DNA from: Agarophyton chilense
Lineage: Eukaryota; Rhodophyta; Florideophyceae; Gracilariales; Gracilariaceae
Assembly (NCBI GenBank): GCA_030374765.1
Contig: JARGXX010000010.1
Coordinates: 558,001-622,000 of the forward strand
Length of the DNA: 64,000 bases
Direction of reading: 5' to 3'
Part shown: piece after piece, positions 1-9,341 of the stretch
Layout: the number at the start of each line of letters is the position of its first letter
How positions within the stretch are numbered: the first letter of the stretch is position 1
Made by a program: the position numbers and the translations under genes
Notes under the pieces: model-generated
What the model was told of the DNA's origin: nothing
What the model saw: the letters and a program-made list of their open reading frames with translations, nothing else
Databases searched by the model: none

Positions 1-17
1 GCGGATACCACCCCGCC

Positions 18-539
18 ATGGCCAAAGACGATTTAGACGGTTTGATGCAGGACTTTGGGCGCCGGCCATCCGTGGGGCGCCGCTTGTTGTACGTTCTGTT
101 TGCCATGGAGGTGGTGGCCGCCGCAACCTTCTTCTTCGTGCGAGTGTTTCTCGTCGATGTGAAAACGTCGCCCGTCACATTGGCCACCAGCGCGCTGCTC
201 TCGACCATCATTCTATCCATGTCCTATCACAACTTGGCCTTCGCGCACGCCGCCCGCATTCGACGCACGGCCACCGCGCCCACCAAGGGCGCCTTCAAGG
301 GGCAGCCCGACCGCTTTGAGAAAGCAAAGACCCGCTTTGAAGGGCGCATCTCAAGCGCCGCCCTTTGGTATTCCTGCGCATACAACAATGCGCTCTTTAT
401 GCTGGTTGCGCCGTTTCTTGGCTTGTACGTGCTTGCTGATAAGCTCAGCGGAGACTTGAATCTGCTTGTCTCTGGCGCTGCCGCTGCGTCGCTGGCCTTG
501 TCTAATTCTAGATCTGCAATGAAGGCTATCGGAGAATAA
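18..539 (+). CDS. SSR3: Translocon-associated protein subunit gamma (TRAP-gamma)
   Basis: A 173-residue multi-pass ER membrane protein. TRAP-gamma is part of the four-subunit TRAP complex, which sits next to Sec61 and helps insert and translocate nascent chains. The sequence shows the family's layout: a short cytosolic N terminus with the acidic/LMQDF start, a first hydrophobic pair at about residues 22-75 containing the SYHNLAFAH stretch (family: AYKNVKFVL), a basic cytosolic loop at about 80-110, and a second hydrophobic pair from about 121 that opens with YNNALF (family: YNNTLF). The length is close to the animal protein (about 185). The ATG at 18 has a good context (GCCATGG) and lies only 17 bases inside the window, so a longer N terminus cannot be excluded, although the family also begins here. 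The stop at 537-539 is 28 bases from the stop of the convergent INSIG-like gene. Confidence 0.88.
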   Translation: MAKDDLDGLMQDFGRRPSVGRRLLYVLFAMEVVAAATFFFVRVFLVDVKTSPVTLATSALLSTIILSMSYHNLAFAHAARIRRTATAPTKGAFKGQPDRFEKAKTRFEGRISSAALWYSCAYNNALFMLVAPFLGLYVLADKLSGDLNLLVSGAAAASLALSNSRSAMKAIGE

Positions 540-567
540 ATGCAACTTCTAACTAGTGCACACTTTG

Positions 568-1311
568 TTATGGCTGCTTTTCGCCTAGTGCTTCTTCTAC
601 GGCGCGAGCCAAGTTTCCCACCGCCGGTCCGCCTGCAAAGTATACCGCCACGATCATCCACGGAATGCCCAGTACATCCCAGTCGCTATAACAGTACAAA
701 TGTCCAACGTTTATCAACCCAATCTCAACCAGCGGGCCAAATACGCCAGTGAGTGCGCCCATTACGAGGCCTGCCACGCTGCGATCCATGCAGTACCACT
801 CCAACATACCCATCACTGCCAGAATCCACGCGGTATGCTGCATTATTCCACTTTGAGACAGCGCAGCGGAAAGGTAGTAAATGCTACAAAACATGCACAC
901 TGTCGCTAAAGCTTTGGGAATGTTCATGTGCTCGGCGATATCGCTTCTGCCAAATGTGTTGTCGAGCCATTTCACGCCATTGGTAATAATAAGCCCGGCA
1001 AGTATGAATAGAGGCGACGTGAACCACGCCGTCGTGACGTGCATATTCGCTCCAAACACGCTTATGCCCAGTTCAATTGGATGCTCGTACCGTAGCACTT
1101 CAAATTGTGAATGGTAGTTGTCGAGAAGCGGACCAAGAACGCTGGATATGCTGCCCATTATCAACTGCGTTCTTCCGCTCGGAAGACCAATGGTTCCTTT
1201 TCCCTTGGGTTGATCCACATTGTTGCGAGCGCAGCTCTGAGGGATGGCTACCATGAGCGGTTTATGCACTGCGGTCGGATATAATGATATGAACGCTGGG
1301 AGAGAATGCAT
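568..1311 (-). CDS. INSIG-like ER membrane protein
   Basis: A 247-residue polytopic membrane protein of the INSIG family. In animals and fungi INSIG proteins hold sterol-sensing proteins in the ER. The match rests on the family's C-terminal signatures in the right order: MEWYCMDRSVAGL at about 169-182 (INSIG: LWWTFDRSRSGLG), then FAGGPAVGNLAR at about 225-236 (INSIG: FSGGVTVGNIGR), separated by one hydrophobic segment as in the family. Upstream hydrophobic stretches at about 80-112 and 133-170 complete a multi-span topology. The first 50 residues are weakly conserved; a second in-frame ATG at residue 52 (MGSISS) is a plausible alternative start. The gene converges on TRAP-gamma with a 28-bp gap, so the two transcripts probably overlap in their 3' ends. 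Whether it senses sterols in this organism is not shown by the sequence. Confidence 0.75.
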   Translation of the reverse strand: MHSLPAFISLYPTAVHKPLMVAIPQSCARNNVDQPKGKGTIGLPSGRTQLIMGSISSVLGPLLDNYHSQFEVLRYEHPIELGISVFGANMHVTTAWFTSPLFILAGLIITNGVKWLDNTFGRSDIAEHMNIPKALATVCMFCSIYYLSAALSQSGIMQHTAWILAVMGMLEWYCMDRSVAGLVMGALTGVFGPLVEIGLINVGHLYCYSDWDVLGIPWMIVAVYFAGGPAVGNLARAVEEALGEKQP

Positions 1312-1915
1312 TTCTTCTATCGTTCAACCTTCAACACCTTTCTTTCTCAAAGGCGGGCAGCTTACCGATGTCAAGTTCTTTCTTAGGAATCTGTTTCATC
1401 AATTCTTGCCACAACTTTTCCTGAGATGGCGGAATTCCACTCGGGTATCACTCCTGTTATTGAAACACGGTTCGCTGCGGCATCCTTTCTATACAAGTCC
1501 CGAGTTTTTCTTGCTTATGCGCCAACACCACCGTATTATCTCGAGTTATCCTTACCTTCGCAGATTTTGCAGGCACGCGCTCTATCCACCTCAGCCGTTG
1601 GAAGAATAGAACGTCTCCTTGTAAGATAAATCTGTCTGCAGAGCATTCAGATCTCCGGGAGTGATTGACAGTAATGCTTCTCTAATTATCGAATGTATCA
1701 GTGTCCTTTTTACAGGCGAAGAGCTTCATTTTGAAATTCTGGGAGAGGAAAACCCTGCAGCGATATTGATTTCAGATTAATCCGCCCTCCTGTAACTAGC
1801 ACATGATCTCGAGGATGTTACCGTGAAGGCGATTGGTATAATCATTGTGATGGTCGGTGATCGCAAAGACGGAAGCATACGAACACAAGATACTCGCGTA
1901 AGAGACACATTGAAA
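1312..1915. other. Intergenic region between INSIG-like and helicase-like genes
   Basis: A divergent intergenic region of about 600 bases. I see no supported gene: the short open frames here carry no recognisable domain. It should contain the promoters of both flanking genes, but no convincing TATA box stands out. Confidence 0.5.
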
Positions 1916-3505
1916 ATGCATGCGATAGCTTTTCTGAAGTGCACTCCTTTTTCATCACCGACAATTTCTCCGTTTCGCTCAGTATCACGACCAAGTTCAA
2001 TTCCAGCCAAGTGGACATGTCGTCGTCCGCTCCACCTCAAGAAAAGGCCCAAACCTCCTGCCCCCATAAGTACTCGACCTCCCACCGCTCTTCCTACAAA
2101 AGTAGGAAATGCTCACATAACTCCTTTCGTTTCCCCTGCCCCCGATTGTCCAGAAGCGCGTGCAATTCGTTCCACTTTACGTTCTCGCCGTGATGTTCTT
2201 ATCACTGGCCCGGGTCTCAAAGGGAAAATTGTAACTGCACTTGCTGGGCGGGAACGTGCTGAACATGCATTTATCATAGTACCCTCGCGGGATGCCGCGT
2301 TGCTTGCCGCGGCGGAAGCAGAGTTGCGAGGCGGATTTAAAGTGATTGTAGCCGCAGGCGAGGGCTTTGGCAGTTGGAAACATGCCGCGATGAACGCGAA
2401 TTCTTCGAAGAGAGCCGTCATTGTCATTGCTACTCCAAGGGGCGCTGTCAGGCAGTTTATTCAGAATTCCCATGGTCCTCCATGGCTGAAGAAGGTGCAG
2501 TTTTTGATGATCGTGGACCTCACTCGTGTTGTTTCTACTGGTGCTTTGGGAAATCTAAGGAAGCTTATGAACAAATTGCCAGATAAAACGCGACGTAAGA
2601 ATGTACTTTTGGAATTAAGGCCGCTCGAGGACAAACTTAAAGACTTGGCAATGTCTTTGATCAGGGAAAAGCACGAAGTAGTGGAGTGGACCCAACAAGC
2701 TAAAAGTGAAGTCCAACTCATGACAAAACAAGAACTACTTGCTCAAGTTGACTACAGCATTGTGAATCAAAGAGCTCGAGTGGGATCTCCCAGACAACGA
2801 TTCGAGGAATTAGTAAGGATGACCAAAAGTGTATACCAGAAGTCTGGGGTGTTTAAGATGATTGTATTCTTTCCCGCTGCTAGAATCATCGAGTGCTACG
2901 CAAATCTTTGTCGCGAGCGAAGAATGGACGTCATAGATGTTCATACACAAACAACTGCTGCGAATCGCCAAAGAGGACTGCATGTTTTTTTCGAGTCTGA
3001 ACGTGCAGTTATGTTCGCTTCTGATACACTTGCTGTGTGCCCAAATTTGCCTCGCATCGATTGTGTGATGCATATGGGTATACCAAACCAAAAAGATCTG
3101 TACTTAAGGCGCATCGGTCTTTTGGCACAGAAAGCGGAAAAAGGTACAGAACCACTGAGTGTAATGTTATTAAGCGAAGATGAGTTCCAGACGGTTACGA
3201 AGGCGAAGGACAACTTTGCGCTTGAACTCGTGCGCGAAGAAATTGTCGAGTTTTGTGGAAAGCCTTTCCAAACTAAGGTAGTTGATGAAAAGGCTAGGCG
3301 GAAAGCATACATCTCATGGCTGTCATTCCACAACACTCTTCGAAGAAAGATCGGATGGAGTAGGGCACAGATGGTTGAAGTAGCAAATGAGTGGGCATTA
3401 CAAACCTTCGGAGAAATCCCTAAGCTTGGTAAGAAGGATGTGAATAGAGTGCGATTATGGAAAGTGTGTGGAATTCAGATGGCGCAAGGGAATGTGAAAC
3501 AGTAG
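1916..3505 (+). CDS. DEAD-box helicase-like protein with eroded catalytic motifs
   Basis: A 529-residue protein with the two-RecA-lobe layout of a DEAD-box RNA helicase and a C-terminal extension like that of plant organellar helicases of the RH25/26/31/33 (MSS116-type) group (SWLSFHNTLRRKIGWSRAQM, family AWLGYYNSHLK..RSKTRL). The catalytic motifs are recognisable by position but degenerate: P-loop ITGPGLKGK (about 96-104), motif Ia IIVPSRDAA (about 120-128), Ib TPRGAV (about 173-178), motif II MIVDLTR instead of VLDEAD (about 198-204), no SAT, motif IV IVFFPAAR, motif V region FASDTLA, and motif VI LRRIGLLAQK instead of HRIGRTGR (about 398-407). The open frame is intact, so I read it as a likely catalytically dead paralogue kept as an RNA- or protein-binding factor. 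The chosen ATG opens a Ser/Arg/Lys-rich, acid-poor leader resembling an organelle transit peptide; an in-frame ATG at 1850 would add 22 residues. Confidence 0.7.
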   Translation: MHAIAFLKCTPFSSPTISPFRSVSRPSSIPAKWTCRRPLHLKKRPKPPAPISTRPPTALPTKVGNAHITPFVSPAPDCPEARAIRSTLRSRRDVLITGPGLKGKIVTALAGRERAEHAFIIVPSRDAALLAAAEAELRGGFKVIVAAGEGFGSWKHAAMNANSSKRAVIVIATPRGAVRQFIQNSHGPPWLKKVQFLMIVDLTRVVSTGALGNLRKLMNKLPDKTRRKNVLLELRPLEDKLKDLAMSLIREKHEVVEWTQQAKSEVQLMTKQELLAQVDYSIVNQRARVGSPRQRFEELVRMTKSVYQKSGVFKMIVFFPAARIIECYANLCRERRMDVIDVHTQTTAANRQRGLHVFFESERAVMFASDTLAVCPNLPRIDCVMHMGIPNQKDLYLRRIGLLAQKAEKGTEPLSVMLLSEDEFQTVTKAKDNFALELVREEIVEFCGKPFQTKVVDEKARRKAYISWLSFHNTLRRKIGWSRAQMVEVANEWALQTFGEIPKLGKKDVNRVRLWKVCGIQMAQGNVKQ

Positions 3506-3885
3506 TCTCCGGTGCTGTAACCCATTTATTATCACCTCTTTTACATGAATCACAGCGACCCTCTATCTTTCCTCTAGCTGATCTGTATTTATTGCCGTAA
3601 TGTTTCGTTTCTGTCAGTTTTCCACGCAAATCCCTTGGAGTTTCCGGAGATACCTGTCTCGACAACGGTTATGTGCATCCCCTCTACACAACCCCATTGC
3701 ATCAATACAACCATGATGCTAAGTCGTCCCTCTTTAAGGCCGTGAGGAATTTCTGCAACCCTACGCCCCCACGTTTTTGCTTTTCCGATAAAAACATATC
3801 CTCATCTATCGCATCTGAATCCTCGAAAAAGGTATACATGAGTCCATCCTCTCATGCTGAGATGAAATGGAATCAAGATTGAAAT
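3506..3885. other. Intergenic region between convergent genes
   Basis: About 380 bases between the stops of the helicase-like and SET genes, which converge. No supported gene or repeat seen; it probably holds both 3' ends. Confidence 0.5.
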
Positions 3886-5466
3886 CTAGTCCTCGAACAA
3901 AGCCTGAATATCTTCGTGAGAAAAAGGAAGTTTTCCAGTATTACCAGCGCAAGAACCTTCAGGGGCAAATTGAAACAAGTCGGTTCGCAAAAATTGCTGT
4001 GATGGCGGTACCAAAACGGTACATATTCTACCTACAGACTTACTCACCTTCGAAAAGTGTGAAACTCGTTCCATGGTGGCTTGCAAAACACGGCCACGTT
4101 CATGACAGTATAATAATTCACCATCAGAATGAGGTTTCTCATAGTCCCACGCTGCCGTACACGGCTTGCATTCTAATATTTTGTTCAGTCGTTGTTGCTC
4201 CGCTTCTGTAAACATGGGAAGGTCACCACGAAGACTGTGACACTTCTCGAGAACGGCGTCCCAGGCTTTCAATTCGTTTTTCATATCAATCGCGTCGAAC
4301 TCTTTTGACTTGGGTTTATGATCTAGGTTTCGTTCTAAGACATCGAGCTGATGAGTTGAGGCAATCGTGATCCTAAGAGCAGCCATAAGCTTGTCATCGA
4401 GTTTGTCCATATGAAATGCGAATATACTATCCTTGTTTGCAAGACCCATCTGCTTTAGAATCGCAAGCTTTCTATCCCATAAGGACGACTGAGATGGTTC
4501 TTTATGTGCCAACTGCAGCATCCACTCTCGGAAGTCAGTTATGGTGACGGTGTTCGACGGGTTATTTCCCTCCACGAAACCATAAAAGAACATAAAATCC
4601 TCATTTGACTTTGAACCATATGAGACATAAACCTGCTCTCCAGGTGCAAAGGAAAGGCCAATTATGATTCGGACACAATCAGAGGTGTCGTCGTACAAAA
4701 TTTTAGTGGGCACGTGTACGGACCCATTCGCCATATCTAACATGGGAAACAACGCAAACTCAACAGGTTTTCTGGCTAATTTTGAAGTAGGAGGTATACC
4801 AAACGCTCTACTTACAACATTTGAAGAAGCCCAACAAAACAGCTCAAATGAAACAAGATACCGTAAGTGCTTTGGTAAAGACTTTTGAAACAACAAGAAA
4901 TCTGATTTGATTTTTCTGCAATATAGATCAGCTGACACAGTCATGTGATAAGGAGAAAGCTGCGGTGTAAGAGCGGAACGCCCAAATCGATGATAAGCCC
5001 ATAACACAGATGTGGGTTCAGCAGGTAAAGTACTTATGTAAGTAAGAAAACACGATGCAGTGCCGGCAAGATATTCATCCAAAAGCACCACAGTAAGTCG
5101 AAGGTACCATGACGCCGCCTTCCAAAACGACGAATCAAGAACGGAGAGCACGTGCATGGGCGCTGGTCTATCACTTGTAGAATTGGTAAGTATTGCCGTC
5201 GAACGTGGGATGCAGAAAAGCTCATCACCGGCGTGAATATGTCGGGTCGCATACAGTCCGCGAAGCCCATGTCGCGTACTGATTGAAAGAGAGGGAGAGG
5301 ATATTCCGCTTCGTTGACACCAGTCTACGAGTTGTCGGAGACGGTGATCTTCGGGATTGGATGTTGTGGAGCATTTCCATCCTGACTTAGGGGTTGAAGG
5401 GCTACTGGAAAGGCGAGGGTAGAGCCAGTGTGGCGCGGCGATGAAACAATGGTGACGGGGGGGCAT
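3886..5466 (-). CDS. SET-domain lysine methyltransferase, RuBisCO-LSMT/SETD3-like
   Basis: A 526-residue protein with a split SET domain followed by the helical substrate-binding domain of the LSMT/SETD3/SETD4 class, which uses S-adenosylmethionine to methylate lysine (or histidine in SETD3) on non-histone proteins. Visible SET motifs: HGLRGLYATRHIHAGDELF at about 66-84 (family GRGL-A-..I..GE.L), FELFCWASSNVVSRAFG at about 207-223 (family WA...V.SRAF), FPMLDMANGSV at about 240-250 (family P..DM.NHS, here with NGS for NHS), and YGSKSNEDFMFFYGFV at about 283-298 (family YG.KSN..LL..YGF). The C-terminal 200 residues are helix-rich. The N terminus (residues 1-40) is Ser/Pro-rich and could be a targeting peptide. 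Near the 3' end lies a candidate 51-nt in-frame intron (see separate entry). The true substrate cannot be read from the sequence. Confidence 0.82.
   Translation of the reverse strand: MPPRHHCFIAAPHWLYPRLSSSPSTPKSGWKCSTTSNPEDHRLRQLVDWCQRSGISSPSLSISTRHGLRGLYATRHIHAGDELFCIPRSTAILTNSTSDRPAPMHVLSVLDSSFWKAASWYLRLTVVLLDEYLAGTASCFLTYISTLPAEPTSVLWAYHRFGRSALTPQLSPYHMTVSADLYCRKIKSDFLLFQKSLPKHLRYLVSFELFCWASSNVVSRAFGIPPTSKLARKPVEFALFPMLDMANGSVHVPTKILYDDTSDCVRIIIGLSFAPGEQVYVSYGSKSNEDFMFFYGFVEGNNPSNTVTITDFREWMLQLAHKEPSQSSLWDRKLAILKQMGLANKDSIFAFHMDKLDDKLMAALRITIASTHQLDVLERNLDHKPKSKEFDAIDMKNELKAWDAVLEKCHSLRGDLPMFTEAEQQRLNKILECKPCTAAWDYEKPHSDGELLYCHERGRVLQATMERVSHFSKVSKSVGRICTVLVPPSQQFLRTDLFQFAPEGSCAGNTGKLPFSHEDIQALFED
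3997..4047 (-). other. Candidate in-frame 51-nt intron in the SET gene
   Basis: On the minus strand the SET coding sequence contains GTGAGTAAGT at 4047 downwards, a near-ideal 5' splice site, and TCACAG ending at 3997. The span is 51 nt, phase 0 and free of stops, so the open frame survives whether it is spliced or retained. Splicing would remove 17 residues (VSKSVGRICTVLVPPSQ) and join HFSK to QFLRTD. Confidence 0.4.
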
Positions 5467-5755
5467 TGTGGATAGACCAAGTCATAGGGTGACCCCTTAA
5501 GTCAGACCGACAGACAGATACGGTAAACTGCAGCTCCAAGATAAGTGACAAAAACACAGGTTTCTATAAAGGGAATCTCTGCGAGAGAAGATCTAGAAAA
5601 TGGTACTGTAAGATACCTTCGTAGCTCTCCACTGTAATGCTTTTGATGTCTCACAGATGGAAGACAGTCGCGGGACCACAAAAATGCAATGAAACTGGTT
5701 TTCGCCCTAGGGAAATTGCGGCTCCTATGCTGCCCTGCCACTGCTCCTTTCGCTT
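5467..5755. other. Intergenic region upstream of the SET gene
   Basis: About 290 bases that should hold the SET gene promoter. No gene or clear element seen. Confidence 0.4.
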
Positions 5756-6124
5756 TCATTCTTTCATTCTCTCGTCTGAGCTATCTATCTCCACTATAGT
5801 CAAACAAAGTGTGCTTAAGGCTTTCAATATACTTGCATTCGCCATCTGGGTGTATTCTTTTGCGTTGAATACTGCATATCCTGGAAGATCTGCTAATGTG
5901 AGATCGACGATATCGTCACCTTCGATACTGATGGTAATTAGCACTTCTGTGAAACCAGCACAGGCGCCTACGGTTCTTTGGCTAGCGAGCTGAAGTTGGA
6001 ATTGCTGAATTTCGCTTGTGATGTTGGTGATATCCTCAGGTTTCGTGACCTTCAATACCCGCGCTCGACTTTGTGTATCGACAAAAGACTCAATAAGATA
6101 TCGATATCCTGCGCTCGATAACAC
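5756..6124 (-). pseudogene. Dynamin-family GTPase domain fragment
   Basis: A 122-codon open frame carrying a slice of a dynamin/Mx-type GTPase domain. The decisive stretch is ISIEGDDIVDLTLADLPG, matching the family's G3 region (..VPDLTLIDLPG), preceded by an EI..FQLQLA helix (family I...Q..iaG) and followed by TLCLTIVEIDSS (family INLVVVPSNVD). The P-loop (GxxxSGKSS) upstream and the TKPD motif downstream are not present in the frame. A faint continuation, ICDSPLILSAL in another frame at about 6.2 kb, resembles the family's TRCPL-L-L strand. A complete dynamin has 600 or more residues, so this is a relic or a partial duplicate. It has no visible stalk or effector domain nearby. Confidence 0.6.
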
Positions 6125-7367
6125 ATTTTAAAAAAAAACAGTCCCGGACTTCGGTTTCCACTCAGATTGTAGAGCGGAAAGGATGAGTGGGCTGTCGCAG
6201 ATGATGGTACGGCGAACGCTACTCGACAAAGACAGATGCAGAACCTGATAATGTCTTTCAAAAATCATTTCAGCCTACCTGTCACTGTTTTACGGAAGTT
6301 GAAATCATATTTCTGGATCAAAGGGGATTCTCTATGCATAAGCCAGAGCCAGCAACTACAAACCCAAAATCACAGAGAAACCACTTAACTGGAGAACACG
6401 ATAAAGGGCCTGGGTCCTGTAGACGGATATGGATTGCAGGAATGGAGGATTCGTCTCCGTCATTTGAAAACCAAACCGATTCATCTCCATGAAGTTGGCC
6501 ACGACGACGGATTTGTTCCTGCAACAAATAATACACTGGTTGCATTACATGTGAGAGTCTATCTGTCTCTTTCGGGTTCCTTCTCATTCGAGAAGGGACG
6601 CCATGGTCGACACAACCTGATGATAAGGGGTACATTGGAACCCTTTTATCTGCCAGCGGGTTTCCTCTGCTTGCCTAATTGGGTTGCACGCTTTTAAAGA
6701 CAAATCCAAGGATTATCAGTCTCCTGAACGTTTTCAGTAAGGGTTGTTACTCCAAGCTCCTACAAAGTGGCCAATCAGAGGCGGAAACCCGACTGGACCA
6801 GTTAAAACTTTCTCAAAAGATGTGGCCCATCCAATGGTACGACGGTACCCCTTACCTTTGTACCTCAGCTGCGGTAGATGCCCCCATCGCGCCTGCGTCA
6901 GGTTGGCCCGACGCGCTCGCCGCCTCCGCTGCGCCCAACCTCGCCCGCCGCGGTCGCCACTCTCCGCGAAAGAGCGGATAGCTCCAAATAAAGTCGAGCG
7001 AGATGGGCTGCGTTCCACTTGTGTGTCGAGTAATGCTTGGTTCTTCCTGATATTGCGCCCATGGCTTTCTTGTCTCCTATTTTAGGAGACAAGTTGTAAT
7101 CGTACAGTTGAATGATCCTGTGTTTTCTGAAACTTTTGTCATCTTCGACACCAAGGCAACGTTATTATAACGCTGACTCCCTTCAAATCATTTGACGCTT
7201 CTGTTAGTGCAGTTGCTTATCCTAATTTTTGGGCAGCCTCCTCTGTTTCCAAAGCGCTGAACTTTTCGTATTTCCCACCCGTGGTTTGAACGTTTGGGAA
7301 CTCGCTGGTGCCGCCTGCATCTATCTACCTAGTGTCCAGTTTCCAATTCTACCCTCTTATAACCAAG
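6125..7367. other. Region without a supported gene
   Basis: About 1.2 kb between the dynamin relic and the RING gene. The first 150 bases may hold more of the decayed dynamin gene. Several short GC-rich open frames overlap on both strands around 6.7-7.1 kb (for example RARRLRCAQPRPPRS), with no recognisable domain. A 10-bp inverted repeat, TTGTCTCCTA..TAGGAGACAA, lies at about 7070-7093. I see nothing else that I can support. Confidence 0.4.
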
Positions 7368-7640
7368 ATGGAGTGTGCCATTTGCCTTTGCAAACTGCAG
7401 AGGCAGGTTGCAAAGCTTGTCTGCAATCACTATTTTTGCTGGAACTGTCTCGCGCTGTGGAAGAAAACACAGGAGGAGGGGTTTCGCGTTGAATTGCCTG
7501 GTGAGTTTGATGTTTACGTCCAACCAAGAGCCCATTGCACATGTCCCGTGTGCCGCAAGCAGGTGGATGAGAACAGCATTACGGTGTACGAGAAATTTAG
7601 TCACGTTTCACCATACAAACCTTCAAAAATAGTTGTGTAG
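7368..7640 (+). CDS. Small RING-finger protein, likely E3 ubiquitin ligase
   Basis: A 90-residue protein made almost wholly of a C3HC4 RING domain. The zinc ligands are C3, C6, C19, H21, C24, C27, C59 and C62 (CAIC .. CNHYFCWNC .. CPVC), with an unusually long stretch of about 31 residues before the last CPxC pair. The hydrophobic residues after the first Cys pairs (A4, I5) and W31 are typical of an E2-binding RING. I chose the ATG at 7368 (context AAGATGG) because it opens directly on the RING; an in-frame ATG at 7308 would add 20 hydrophobic residues. Frequent AT-rich sequence and AAAAAAAA at about 7685 follow the stop. No substrate-binding domain is visible, so this may be a complete small ligase or the surviving end of a larger gene. 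Confidence 0.65.
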   Translation: MECAICLCKLQRQVAKLVCNHYFCWNCLALWKKTQEEGFRVELPGEFDVYVQPRAHCTCPVCRKQVDENSITVYEKFSHVSPYKPSKIVV

Positions 7641-8816
7641 CTTCGTAAAACACAACAGTCTGTAGCTCAGACGCTTCGGAAGGAAAAAAAAAGCACAACG
7701 AACGAAGAGAACCGCTGAAATTAAGAAGAAAGCCAGGGCTACATGAGCGTCATGCTAAGGGTATATGATGATCGGTATTCGTGCCTCACAGTGATACATG
7801 CGTACGAACCCTCACGCCACAAACAAAAGGATAAATATTGCCCAGTAGAACAAACTTGCGCGTATTCACATATTGCACCTCTTTGTTTCACGGATGTAGC
7901 AACGTTTGATCAGAGTGCATTAGTTTGTTGCCAGGCTAGATGTGCAAGTTTTGATCTTTCTCAGGCCAGGCCAAGTTCCGTATCACTCCTCCGAGATCGT
8001 GCTCTCTCCCCAATATTCATCGAAATAAAGACAGCTTTTCACTATCCAGCGACTCGATGATGCGATGACGCACACCCGGTGAGCGGTACGAGGAGCTTCC
8101 GGCTTTCTTGGCGGGGTTTCGAGGAAGATCCCCCCTCGTAGCCTCTAGTGCAATCTCCGGTGAAAGTGATGTCGAACGAAAAAGTCAAGGCTGACTTCAC
8201 TTTTTCATACAGCAGCGCTGCCATGAGAGAATAACTGCAGTCATAGCAACCTTCGTACCACTGTACAGAGAATCGGAGTTTCGTGATCCCCGCACGATGA
8301 CATTCAGCAAAGCAGGACCGTCCTGTTGCGCGACATGAAGGGTGGGATCCTAGTAGAGCCGGTGGTCGAAATAATGGTCGTACTGTGACAATCCCTCGGC
8401 TCTCCAGTGGTTTTGAAGTCGTCGCAAATGGTGCCTATTGCGACTTCCTAATTTGCGACGACCTGGCGACTCAGAACTGGCGAAACAACAGTGCCAAAGA
8501 CGCATTTGCGGACTGGGGCACTGAAACTCGCAGCGGAAACCCGGATCACTGCTATATGGTGTGCCGAGTCTCATATTCCCGGGCCACCCGTACGCAGCTC
8601 TCGTTACAGGAAGAGGCTAGCCATGTGGGAAAATAGTTGTGGGCTGCGTTCGCATTGCTATTCGCTCCAACTTGCTGCTCCGCGTACTCGCCGATTCGAA
8701 TGTGTTCAGTACTTTCACTAAGTGTCGAAACGGTGCAAAAAGATCATCAACCGCTACTATCATATTTCAATTCGAGAATCATTTCAATTGACATAAATAT
8801 CCATCATATCTTTGGC
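7641..8816. other. Region without a supported gene
   Basis: About 1.2 kb. Short open frames occur on both strands but none has a recognisable domain or convincing start. No repeat or RNA gene seen. Confidence 0.45.
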
Positions 8817-9311
8817 TTAAGATGCTGTGTGGACTGAAGCGTATTCCGTACTTCTACCGGCCATCGCCATTGTTGGCTCTTCCTCCATACACTCCTGCCA
8901 CTCTTCTACAAGCCCAACAAGTCTGTCATGGTGAGCGATCTTTTGTTGCGAAACAAAGAGGAAGCTATCCCATTCTTGTACTCGCTCAGCGACCTCAAAA
9001 GGGTCTAGTCGTCTGAGGGTTTCCAGTTTCTCTTTCAGGGCTTGTATTCTGAAGCCAAGGCGTTCCTTCAACTGCCTTTCCTTCCTTTTCCATTTCCCTT
9101 CCTCTATCTTCCCCTTCCGGTCTCTCAGTCTCAGCACATATCTCAAAAATGCCGGACTTCTTTCCAAATCACCCGTGAGGTCTGAGATGTCCTTCTCTTT
9201 CCCTTGAATGAACTTCAAGAGTTTCCCGGCGCGATGCTTGCGACGCCTGGTTTGAAGGCTGTTGTTTGCAGAGATGAAGAGAAGACCAAGTTTCATAAAA
9301 ATACCTATCAT
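8817..9311 (-). CDS. Hypothetical membrane-anchored coiled-coil protein
   Basis: A 164-residue open frame from the ATG at 9311. I do not recognise a family. It has a short hydrophobic N terminus (MIGIFMKLGLLFISA), which could be a signal anchor, followed by a long Lys/Arg/Glu-rich helical stretch with heptad-like Leu spacing (KERQLKERLGFRIQALKEKL, about residues 82-101) and a second amphipathic part ending in an acidic EEWQECMEEEP. Such a layout fits a small structural or tethering protein, but the function is unknown. The frame stays open upstream of the ATG (VVVVAIPVVT), so a 5' exon or longer N terminus is possible. It could also be a chance open frame, as the flanks hold no related gene. 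Confidence 0.35.
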   Translation of the reverse strand: MIGIFMKLGLLFISANNSLQTRRRKHRAGKLLKFIQGKEKDISDLTGDLERSPAFLRYVLRLRDRKGKIEEGKWKRKERQLKERLGFRIQALKEKLETLRRLDPFEVAERVQEWDSFLFVSQQKIAHHDRLVGLVEEWQECMEEEPTMAMAGRSTEYASVHTAS

Positions 9312-9341
9312 GGTGACGACAGGGATCGCAACGACAACCAC

